From Hydractinia symbiolongicarpus (taxonomy: Eukaryota; Cnidaria; Hydrozoa; Anthoathecata; Hydractiniidae): a stretch of DNA of 64,000 nucleotides. The position numbers and the translations under genes were made by a program. Location of the stretch: NCBI RefSeq assembly GCF_029227915.1, contig NC_079880.1:24428501-24492500 (forward strand), given 5' to 3'. Under the pieces are notes generated by a model that was not told the DNA's origin, did no database searches, and saw only the letters and a list, made by a program, of their open reading frames with translations. Each line of letters begins with the position of its first letter. The first letter of the stretch is position 1. Below, piece by piece: positions 27,672-38,052 of this stretch.

Positions 27672-27728
27672 ACCTCGTGCTCAGGGGTTCTGGGTGTTTT
27701 GACGTCAGGCAAGAAACCCTGGGTACGA
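27672..27728. mobile_element. Palindromic CCCTGGG-ACGAGG element
   Basis: Left arm AACCTCGTGCTCAGGG and right arm CCCTGGGTACGAGGATG surround a short centre containing GACGTCA. Same arm consensus as 27117-27205 and as the dispersed blocks at 2759-2820 and 6333-6391. Confidence 0.6.
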
Positions 27729-28049
27729 GGATGTTACTGACAAACATGTAATCAATCAGCGTGAATGTCTTACGCCTGTCAGTTTACCTCTGAAGAGACT
27801 TCGGCATTCTGAAAATGTATACACGAGATTTACCAATAATCGTAACATTGCAAAAGAATTATTCTTGTCTCATGGCCGTAATATCGCGTCTCCACCACAA
27901 TATAAACGGACAAAATATTTTTGACGAAAATAAATATCAACCCCCGCTTTTAAAAAACTGCAAAATTCGATAAATCCCGCTAAACTTTGTGTTTTATTCA
28001 GACCGCGAAATTTACTGATAACAAAACACCCAGCAGCAAAACAGTCGAA

Positions 28050-28232
28050 TCACCCGTCTTTTGCCTTTATCTTCTTTATAACATAATGCAATGCTTGGTG
28101 GGTGCCCAAAATTCCTTCGTGAAATAATCCTATCTCGTGCCTAAAGGCCTCTTTTTTGCTATTGCGGTCAACGCTGGTTAGAAGCACCAGGAAACGAGCT
28201 TGTTTCATCTTACAACCGAAAAGAGAAAACAT
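28050..28232 (-). CDS. Possible 60-aa small ORF, unrecognised
   Basis: A short minus-strand frame whose translation looks protein-like rather than low-complexity: mixed charged and hydrophobic residues, for example EAFRHEIGLFHEGILGTHQA. A CTATATAAGG box lies only about 15 bases before the ATG, too close to be its own TATA box unless translation starts elsewhere. No family recognised and no flanking exon found. It could equally be a TE remnant or an exon of a longer gene. Confidence 0.2.
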   Translation of the reverse strand: MFSLFGCKMKQARFLVLLTSVDRNSKKEAFRHEIGLFHEGILGTHQALHYVIKKIKAKDG

Positions 28233-28764
28233 TTTATCCTTATATAGAGTGTCTCATATAGAGAAGTGACCCGGCGGTCGCTGCGTAGTGCTAGAGATGC
28301 ACGAAAATTGCTTGAAGATTGTGCACCACATCAACTGCCAGTATTTTTCTAGAATAAGTGTGAAAGCATAGAAGATTCAATAAAATGTTTCACTAATAAA
28401 TGACAAAAATACAACAAAATAAAATAAAACAAAACAAGCAGAAATAAAATAAAATCGTACATAATCGTCATAAGTAGATTTTTTAACAATAATGAAAATA
28501 ATAATTAAAAATTTACTTTCAAATGTAAAAAATACCGGAGCGTAAACAAAAAATACGATTCTTGCAAAAGTAAGGTTGACTGTTTATTTATTGTTGATTA
28601 AAAATAAGCGTAAAATGATTGAGTAATATCAAATGGAGAGTGAATTTGTCCAACATTTGCAAAATTAAGTCTAACAACATATTCATGAAAATGAAAAAAA
28701 AACGAGGGACGAGAAGCAAATCGACAAAAAAAAAGCTTAAGTTTGAAACCAGTATAGAAAGTGT

Positions 28765-29003
28765 TGCGGAGAGGTTGCCAAGGCAAAGGCATTAAGCACG
28801 GCAAGGAAAGGGCACGGCCTAAGGCAGGCAGGGAATCGGCAAGGCAGGGGGGTAGGCAAGACATGGAAGGCACAGGCAACGGCATAGTAGGCAGGCACCA
28901 GGAAAGGCATAGGAAGGATGGCAAGGAATCAGCATGGCAGGGGTAGGCAAGGCATGGAAGGCACAGGCAAGGGCATAGTAGGCAGGCACCAGGAAAGACA
29001 TTA
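28765..29003. repeat. GGCA-rich degenerate repeat
   Basis: A strongly strand-biased purine-plus-GGCA tract. A block of about 55 bases (GGCATGGAAGGCACAGGCAA, then GGCATAGTAGGCAGGCACCA) occurs twice, at about 28854 and 28945. The cysteine-rich minus-strand ORFs across it (to 145 aa) are translations of the repeat, not genes. Confidence 0.8.
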
Positions 29004-29704
29004 GACCAACAGGGCATAATACATAATATATACATGGCATACAGAATTTTAACAGTTTCACATTATACTCAGAAACTTACTAAGCTTTCTTCTGTACCTT
29101 GACTGTTAATATTGTTAGAGTTATTAACAACCAATATCGTCAAATCCATATATACATATATTTAAATATTTTCAGTATAGCTATAGGTGTTGACGATTGC
29201 ATGATAACCGTTCGTCAGAATTTGCCCTGGTAATAAAAAATGCAGGTGTTGGATGTAAGCATCAGAATTTAAAACGTCTCAAACAAATAACAAATGTATA
29301 TACATGTTCAAAAAGTTTCCCGATATATATATTTATATTGCAATAATTTCCGTTTCTGTAACTTGAGCCGTACTGGTGTATGCTCACTGGCAGGGTTAAA
29401 AAAATTTATTTCCTGACCTGTGTACAATATAGCTACAATCGTCCACAAAAATATGGCTTTCCATTCCCCCTCAATGTTGAAAACTACTGCCCTTTGTGGC
29501 TGACCAACGTAAACGATTACACGTGACATACCTTTACATAAACATTGATCATCAGTGGGGACCGAACGTACTATTTGCAGAATATGTGACTATAGCTAGC
29601 TATGTTTTTTTGCTGACTTTTCTAAACTTTTTGGTTCTTGGTTTTTCATATATAAAACTGTCAGAGCCAACAAATTTTGTGTTGCTGACTTTTCTAAAAT
29701 AGTA

Positions 29705-30072
29705 ATGTCGCGCCATAGATTAGTGGTTATAGCTCTCGTACTCTGTGCGGGAGACCGGGGTTCGATTCCTCTTGACGGCGATTCAACATGGGCGAGTGAA
29801 TGTTACCATACCCCCGGGTTAACCCAAGCCATGTGAGGGAAATTGGGAAGATGGCACACTGTGTGGGCCGTTGGATGTTGCCGGGAGTTGTCTAGTAGAG
29901 CGCGGGCCCTAATTGGGTCTGCGTAGCTCAAAATGAGCATTAAATACTCTAGGACTCTCCATCAAGCCATGGCCCCTCCTGGAAATAATAGACAGGGTAT
30001 ATCCCTCGATATTTGTGAGGCTAGTCATGTAAAATATGCACATCTATCTATCTATATCTATCTATCTATCTA
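29705..30072 (+). mobile_element. tRNA-derived SINE, full length
   Basis: The head folds as a tRNA-like pol III promoter: A box TAGATTAGTGG (29716-29726) and B box GGTTCGATTCC (29759-29769), 32 bases apart. A unique body follows (ACCCAAGCCATGTGAGGGAA, GCTCAAAATGAGCATTAAAT), with a tail of ATCT tetranucleotides (about 30046-30072). The B box is a perfect match to consensus. A 5'-truncated relative is at 780-1230. The host sequence CTTTTTGGTT...CATATATAAAA is present on both sides. Confidence 0.9.
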
Positions 30073-30539
30073 AACTTTTTGGTTTTTGATATATAAAATT
30101 GTCAGGGCCAACAATTTTGTGCACAATTGTAGCTAGAAACAAGCTATGTGATGGGACAAAATATAATTATTGTGTAGTACATGTATAGCTATATTGGTAG
30201 TTTTATCCCAGCTAAGTGGTTAATTTTATGCTAGTCTTTTTGCTAGCTATATAAAGGCACTTGTTGCTCTTTTTATGCTAGCTAGCTATTACTCTTTTAA
30301 AGTTAGCTAGCTATACACTATATCCTATCTAAGGCTAAGAAGGGGTTCATTACATGTAAAAAAAAAATAGTGATATACTAGCTAGCTAAACATACCCTTT
30401 CTTCGTTTCTTGAAAATGACCTTATATATATATACAATATACAAATTACGCTAGGCCATCTTTAAATAAACAAAAGCACTCCCTCGTTGTGTCAATAAAA
30501 AAACACCTTGTCTCGCTTAATTTAGCAATTATATAAGAG

Positions 30540-30765
30540 AATGACCGGATTAAAGTACTGGGCAACCCAGTCCAAAAAAAAAGTGGCACGAAAATTCAAT
30601 GATTTTGATGTATAGTGGGGGCGGAAATCCTATACACTCTCCTCCGTCCCTTATATTTGGCTTATTTAATGAGGAAATGGGCTCCGCTACGCTCCGGGCG
30701 CTGACGCGCCCTCCGCTTCTCTCCGCAAAAAAATACTCACCCAAGTCCGCGACTTAATGGTGATA
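30540..30765. other. GC-rich island, probably repeat-derived
   Basis: A local run GCTCCGCTACGCTCCGGGCG, followed by a short palindrome (GGGCGCTGACGCGCCC), is out of keeping with the surrounding AT-rich sequence. It has no coding frame of note and may be part of a dispersed element. Confidence 0.35.
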
Positions 30766-31210
30766 AAATGGCGAGAAGTCACAAAGTTCGTGACATTATT
30801 CTGCTTAGTAAGACTAAAAATAATATTAAATAATACTCTCTAATGCTACAAAACCTGCTTTGAAAATATTACGTTCAAAACTCTTACTATGTAAACTTGA
30901 CTACATTTTTAGTGGAAAGCCCTGTTGGCTTTGACAATTGCGTGTATAAACGTCAGTTATTGGAGGGAAATGTCACATGGGAATACAAGCTCTGTTATTG
31001 AATGCTATTTAGTAGTATTGTTTACAGTTTTTATGTTTACTTTTTTCCTTAGCAAAAAATTTTAGCGCTAAAAGCTACTACACGCACAAAGAATACTACG
31101 AATTACACTTAGCTTCTAAAAAACATCAAAATAAAAGACAATACTATGGAACATATCAACTGGACAAAATGTTTTGTAATCACAATGTACGTGTTGAGTT
31201 GGCGGTTTAT

Positions 31211-34200
31211 TCAACTAAGTTTACACCATTCAACAAAGCTTTGACATATTAGGAAAGAAAATTTAAACTCGCTCTTGCCAACTTTTGAACGGGCCCTACT
31301 GATAGCCTTTTCTGGTTCCACGCAAACATTACCATCATAGACAATCTTTGAAAGCTTCCTAGGAAGGTCGATGACTACTTCCACTATCCCTTCAATGTTG
31401 TGTCTTCGAATCACACGTATTTTGCTTTCGTCGTCTTCATAACTCACAAACAATGCATGACATGCCATGTGCCAAAAATCTCTTGGCATAACAATCTGAT
31501 CTCCAGGTTGAAGACTTAATGGATTGAATTCAACCATTCTGTTATCATATTTAATACCCTCGGTTATGAATTTGCCTATATTATCACCAATGTAATGACC
31601 AAGAGGTTTTGCAATAATAAATGGTACTAGGGTTGCACCATAAAAGCCTATGAATGCGGTAGCAAACGCTGAGCCAAAAACTGCAGATGCAATAGCGTCG
31701 CCACCAAAAGCAGCAGCAGCACTCAAGCCTACAGTGGAAACTCCCTCACTTACACGGATTGCTGTGGAGTGAATGTACTCTTTATAGGATGCATCTCCAT
31801 TTTGTCTCTGGCTGTTTAACTTAAATAGGTCAGATGACATATGAATTCCTTCAGCTGCAACAATCAGACCTGCACCAACCGCACGTGAACCTTTGAGGAA
31901 TTGCTCTCCGGTTTCTGCAGAAAAAATGTTTTTAACACCTGGAGCGGCACCAGCTTCTGCACCGGTCATTCCGGCCACTTTTTTTCCAACTAAATTTAAC
32001 ATGTAAGACATCTGACATCTTTTTGAAACACCAGTTCTGTAGTCAACAGAATCTTCACAAATGTCATGATTTTCTTCATCATCAACACGATACAACCGAT
32101 CTTTTCGAGATACAGGTTTCCTTTTTTTATTTACTTGAAATTTCCCGTTTTCTGCTTTACTCAAATGAATGGCCTAATACATAAGAAAATAATTTAACTG
32201 TTAATTTTTCCGTTGTTTGGGGTTGGGTTGTTCAGGTGTTTTTGTTGTTATTATAAACAAAACAATCAATGTTTACAACTGTCGTTACGATCGTTTGAAA
32301 TAAATTCGATTCTTAAATTTGAAAACGCTGCATTGTTAAGTTTTTTATATTTCTCTTTTAACCATTGATTTCTTATATGTTGAGTTATATGCTGTATGCA
32401 ATAGACTAAATAGCTGATTTGTTATGACTGTACATTGTGGAAATTTTGTGATAACCTTTTTTGTACGACTTAACGAAATATGTTAGATTTTTTTAATGTC
32501 TGGTATATTATTTTCCCTAGCGTACTTCTGGAATTGCAAAGCAAGCATATAGCTTTAGTAGATTTAGCTTTTTACATAACCGTTGTTAGACACCTTTGAT
32601 TTTGTTGGATATTTTGCATCTTGCTTCTTTGATTTTATTTTTTTTTTTACATAATAGAATAATGCAGATTGTGAGTTTTAAAAATTTTTACTTTGTTGAT
32701 TACATAATAATTACTTTGTTGTATGTTTTTGTTTGGTATCCCTTACATACATTCAATAAACAATTCAGTGGATTCTTTCACGGAAATTCATCTAGTCTTA
32801 TATATTAATTCCATTGCGTGAGTGTGCATGTGAGTGGTAAAGACAATAAGCAGCATGCTAAAAGAATCGCTTTTGTTGATTTTGAATTATTAAACATAAC
32901 CACATTTAGTGTAAACTTTTGTGTGCATGGCTATATTCAATACACCTAAAGAGCTACTTTGATGATTTCGATCTTTATTCTCTGCACGCTGGTCTTTCGT
33001 TTTGTTTTCTGACATTTAATATTTACATTTTATATAAATTTTTGGGGACAGGGTGGAACAAAATACCTGATCTTAATTGTTTTTAATTTACAGGCTGTGG
33101 CTTGTGAAACTTGGAAGACAATGACATGAAATATACTGAAAGAACTGATTTTTGTTGTTTTAGATGTTATAACTGAAACTTTTTGACATTTTATATGTTC
33201 ATTTTGTGAGGAAGGACCATACAAAAGAAGAATTAGATTTTGCGCCTTGCAGCCTGTGTTTTTCTATATTTTGTATAAACTCTTACCAGGTAAGAAATCG
33301 TGGTCTGTTAAAAGTTTGTGTAAGATTAAATGAGTAAGGGCACCATGCAAAAAGTCAAAAGAACTGATTTTGAATTAGAATTACTCTATACAACTATTTT
33401 ATTTTTACATTTTGTGTAAGCTTTTGTGGGAAAAGACTGTGTAGAATATCACCAAAATAACTGATTTCTGTTGTAAACTGTTTTTTGTTGTTAACATTTT
33501 GGATCAAAAATTGTTTTAGAGGCATATGCAATATATAAACAACCAAAATAATAAAATTTTGTGGAAGACCATCAGTATGCAACACACCAAAATAACAGAA
33601 TTTATAATTTGTATTTTATGTCATTAAAATAAAATAGCCTGTTAGATTGGTTGTTGTTGTTGTTTTTACATTTCAAACTGTGTTTCTTTCGGATTTCCAA
33701 ATTTTTTTGGGTTTATTAGTTTCACACAACAAAGTTGTTATTTTTTTTATACATTTTATGTAAACTTACGTAACAAAATACTGTGTGAGATTTAAAATTT
33801 TGTGCAAGTTTTTATGGGTGGTAAAAACAGCATGCAAGTTACTGAAAAATTTCGGATTTACAAACCGTTCTTTTTGACATTTTGGTAAAGTTTGGGGAGG
33901 AAGGGCTGTATTCAATATATCGAAAATCATTTTGTGCACTATAAAAAATTTATCCTTGAAATCCATTTTTAAGATAAAAATTGCACTTAATTGCATTTAA
34001 GTGTTGCTAACAGTTGTTTTTTTAACATTTTGTGTCAACTGTTAATTTCTGCATTGTCAGAGCAATGTCACACATATATATTGCAGTTGTTGGATACCTT
34101 TAATTTTGTTGGTCACTGACTTGATAAAGATGTGAAATACATTCGAAATATTGTCGCAGATGTGTTTTCATTTAACGTATAAATATTATGCTCATCACAA

Positions 34201-35391
34201 AACGGATCTAATTATTGCGCATTTTAAACATGGCTAGGGTTGCATTTTTCTTATGATAATCTTTTATTCTCACACAATTTTAGACCCATTATGTAGAAAA
34301 GATTCAAAAAGTGTTCTCATAATTTCTAAATTCATGATTATTCGTTATTAAGTTTAAATGGTTTTTTGAGCCTACATATCTAAGTTTTATTAATTTTCTT
34401 TAAACAATCAAAAAATGTTTAAATCCAATAATCTCTAGTGAACTGCTGTCTTGAACATTCTTTCAAGACAGCCTTCGTATTGTCTGTTACCGTGTAGAAA
34501 ATCTTTCGCATTGTCTGTTACCGTGTAGAACATCTTTCGCATTGTCTGTTACCCATACTTCATCCAGTTTTTAAGATTTTAAACTTGATTTTAGTCTTTT
34601 AAAAACCCTGAATTTTACCATTTTCTTCTATTTAATTTGCGAGAATTACAGTTAAATTGCTATTGCACAAAAATTAATCCGCTTGAAAATTTCAATAAAA
34701 ATTTGCTATATATATATAAAATGTTTTCATTCTTAATATTACTTTTTCGGGTAGGCCAATGAGATAGACAACATGGCTAGGCCATGGCCTATAGGATTAT
34801 AGGCCATGGCCTAGCCATATAACACTATACATGCATGTGTTTTTACACACATGAAAATTTAAAAGCAAGCTCGGGCATGGTCAACAAAATTTCATTTTTG
34901 GCAAATAAGGTAACCCAAGGATAATCAACATTTGTATTTCCGTAACACAACTTTTTTCTTGCACACAAACAGACAGACGGAATATGACTCTTATTAAGGA
35001 GATATATTATATATTATATATCTCCTCATATTGTATATGTATATACCTCAAACCTGCTATTTTCTGCATTAACTTTGTATGGTCTTTTGAAAGCAAAATG
35101 ATCCCCTCTTTTCAACAGGGACAGGTCCCTAATTTCTGTTCTTGAACGTGGGGCAAGATCAGGTTGCACCTTGATTGGTTTTGAATGATGTTTTCGTAAC
35201 ATGTACTGCCCCAACATCCAGGTGTTTTCTTCATCAACTTCTGTGTCAGAGTCAGCTGTCAACCACTCCTGGTTGCAATTCAAACACAAGATTCCAAGAA
35301 ACTGGTTATCATCAGGAAATATATAATGACGTATCTTCAGTGGGTCATCATTGCCACAAGGGCACTTCCCAGATAGAGTTGAATAAGCCAT
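31211..35391 (-). CDS. LRAT/NlpC-like protein with zinc-ribbon N-terminus
   Basis: Two-exon model: 35047-35391 (115 codons) and 31211-32173 (320 codons plus stop), joined in phase 0 (GAG|gtatat ... tattag|GCC). Exon 1 begins MAYSTLSGKCPCGND, has C-x-C and C-x2-C pairs suggesting a zinc ribbon, and ends with LLKRGDHFAFKRPY, which resembles the first strand of LRAT domains. Exon 2 continues with RLYRVDDEENHDICEDSV, a Cys motif at the position of the LRAT NCEHF box, then a Gly/Ala-rich hydrophobic segment, then a second unit: LQPGDQIVMPRDFWHMACHA ... ISRARSKVG ... FLICQSFVEWCK. LRAT-family enzymes are thiol acyltransferases or phospholipases using His and Cys; both survive in the second unit. 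The first unit lacks the His strand, so an exon may be missing from 32174-35046. Function unknown. Confidence 0.65.
32880..34030. repeat. Diverged tandem repeats in the LRAT-like gene intron
   Basis: A motif set (ACATTTT-TGTAAAC, then GGAA-G-CTGT, then ACCAAAATAACTGAT) recurs roughly every 120-180 bases, for example near 33023, 33184, 33402, 33745 and 33866. Copies are heavily diverged, so unit length is approximate. Confidence 0.55.
34476..34555. repeat. 31-bp tandem repeat, about 2.5 copies
   Basis: Consecutive copies of ATTGTCTGTTACCGTGTAGA plus AATCTTTCGC in the LRAT-like gene intron. Confidence 0.8.
34773..34818. repeat. Perfect 21-bp palindrome
   Basis: Arms 34773-34793 and 34798-34818 are exact complements around a 4-base centre; each arm contains GGCCATGGCC and CTAG. 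Able to form a stable hairpin in the nascent LRAT-like transcript, but within an intron. Confidence 0.9.
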
Positions 35392-38052
35392 TTCTAGTGA
35401 ACATAAACATATATACCCATACAATTTGGTATAATAATATCCATCTAAAATATTGGTAAAGTACAAAAAAGTATTTTTATTTTCAGTCAGTGAAAACATT
35501 TTGTTGGATTTTTCAAAAGAAAGTCTTCGTTTCGTTCTGACATGTTTGTTAGTTAGCAAAAGAAAACTGAAAAAGGATAACAGTTCTCCAAGAAAATCTG
35601 TTCAATTAGATGCAGAAAGTAAAATTACCTGCAAGTTTTACAGCCAATTTTCAACACTTTTTGCTTTGTTGATCGCTTGCTGTCTACTTTTGATTTAAAG
35701 CGTCTCCCCTAGAAAGTTTCCCCTAGAAAGTTTCCCTACAATATGGGAAACTCCCGTCGTCTTCAATTGCGTCATCGACTTACTCATGATCATAATTGCG
35801 CAATTGTCGCTATGCTACATTTTTTTTGTAAACAATTGATATTTTGCACTTCGCCCAGAACATTTCGTACAAATTTTAGCGACCATTTAATTTTGCAATG
35901 AACCAAATTGATTATTTTTGGCGAGCATTTAATTTGGCGATGGCAGAAATATCTTAAATTTGGCGTGCATTTAATTTACGAAGCAAGGAAAGATTTTCTT
36001 TCATTTTTTGCATTTTTTTAAGATAAAAAAAAAAATGCAAAAAATGTTCTATATTCAAACAAAAAAAAGAAATGTTAAATTTAGCCTACTTTTCTTTTTC
36101 ACATTTTTTTGTCTGTAAAAGAGTTGAATTTCGCCAAAAAAAAAAAAAAAAAAGGCGAGCATTCATTTTGACGATGGATGAAAAAAATTACATTTGATGA
36201 GCATTTAATTTTTAGCGACATGACTGGTTACTTCGGCTTATATGATTGCAACATAATCATGCATGACTTGTCATATGTGTCAAGAATAACACAACGTGCT
36301 GTTACTGGAAAGTTCTAAATGTACATGACTGCAATTAAGGGCTTAATCACAACAAGAGGTTTAAACCTCCTTCACCACAACAACAAAACAGGTTGTCATC
36401 GCATATATTCCACCATCACACACTTTTTTAGGAGGGGTGCTCTAATTTGACAAAACCTTTAGCCAACAACGTAAAATGCTTGAATTTTAGAAATATATAT
36501 CTTGTTTTTTGAAATTGGCTAAAATTCACACCAAAAAAAGCAATTCCCTGCATCACGGCACGTCGCCACATGACATTAACGATGTATTTTTCATACTAAT
36601 ATTTTCGCATACAAGAAAAGACAACATGTGATGATGTCACAATAGGATTTAAATATGCTCATGTCGCAAAACCTGAGAAAGTTTTGAACTTGAACTTGAT
36701 CCAAACTTGCCACACAGCGTCATTTTGCAGTTACCATATATGGTCAAAACGCGTCTTTTTGCGGCTACCCGATATGGGCAAACAGCGTCTGACGCAGAAA
36801 GGGTTTTTTCAGGTGTGAATTTATTAGTTAAGATTGTCGTGTTTCAGCATTTTTACGTTTTTAAAAACCTTGACATCATTTATGACATCATGGATGATAC
36901 AACATGTCATTGTTAATCAAAAATGTGCATAAAATTACTTTGTAAACAACGAACCGCGTCAACTGGACAGTTTTCCAACATAAACATTGTAATACACAAC
37001 AATTTTCAATTATCACATGACTTTTATGAAAAACACCGTTAACCACATGGTCCACTAAAAGCGTAATAAACAACGGTACTGAAAACATCACCTAAACAGA
37101 CGTCTAAAGTAGGCTATAAATATTCTGAAAAAGTACATGTGTTTGGCAGTTTTTTTAAATTCGCAAATCAAGTATTTAAATGAAGCCGATACCAATTTAT
37201 TTTAAGGCAGAGTTACCACTAAAAAAATGAGAACAAAAGTAAGGATATTAAGGAAATTAAGGAGACAATTTGACATTTTTTAAGGATATTTTGCTGCGAA
37301 CGAGAATAAAAAAATAAAAAAATAAGGATAATTAAGGAGAAAAACAATTTTAGTTCTCCGTCTTTAATGTTACATACTATGTTTTATGATAAGAAAATTA
37401 AATATACAAATATACATGTAAACTTTGCCCTGAAAGATAGAAAAGATAGGACTTCAGGTAACAGAGAAATATGTCTTATTTTACTGGTGATGAACAATCC
37501 ATGAACATATGCCCAAAAATGCTACGATCAGAAAAAATAAGAAATGAGAAGAAGTTAAGGAGAATAATTAAAATATTTAAGTACTTTTAAGGAGATTCTC
37601 TTTTTGTAAGGTTATTAAAGAAATTTAAGGAGTGGTCACCCTGTAAGGAGTTATTTATTTAAGAAGCAATTTCTTCAAACACGAAACTCGAATATTTGTT
37701 TGTTATTTTTCGTGATATTCTTTTGTTGAGACATGTATCTTGTCTGATAGTTTAAAGGCACGTTTTGCTCACGTACAACAACAGACAATCAGAAAAATCC
37801 GGGAAAGTGATGGTAAAGAATTTTGTTTAGTTTTCAGGGTTTTTTTCTTGTAAAATTTTGGACTTTTTTATCACAATGCTCTTTCCAGAATTATTTTTTT
37901 TTGGTAGCTGCGGGTAGTGACGAGCGTATTCGAATGAATTGAGCTAACTAGTCACAAAACATTTTAATGCATGAAATTTTCACGCTACGAATAACAAATG
38001 GGGTATTTTTATCCCATACGACATACAACAAGGTGTAATCCTGCCTACTACG
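35392..38052. other. Intergenic, scattered short repeats, no gene
   Basis: Upstream of the LRAT-like gene. A short motif of the type GGCGAGCATTTAATTTGGCG recurs at about 35879, 35921, 35962, 36153 and 36199. Homopolymer A tracts near 36030 and 36140. The ORFs present do not resemble any family. Confidence 0.45.

Noticed and set aside
27555-27702. 42-codon plus-strand ORF with a hydrophobic centre (MNVWTQPK...)
   Set aside because: Looks like a small membrane peptide but ends inside the CCCTGGG palindrome and has no other support.
28598-29035. 145-aa cysteine/proline-rich minus-strand protein
   Set aside because: It is a translation of the GGCA-rich degenerate repeat; another frame of the same repeat is also open.
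29705-29780. A genuine tRNA gene
   Set aside because: A and B boxes are present but an acceptor stem does not pair and the sequence continues into a SINE body also found at 780-1230.
33279-33316. Possible extra minus-strand exon of the LRAT-like gene
   Set aside because: A donor and acceptor flank only about 18 bases with no LRAT-like residues; could not justify it.
35453-35698. 81-aa plus-strand ORF upstream of the LRAT-like gene
   Set aside because: AT-rich, partly hydrophobic by chance, with no supporting splice sites or family resemblance.
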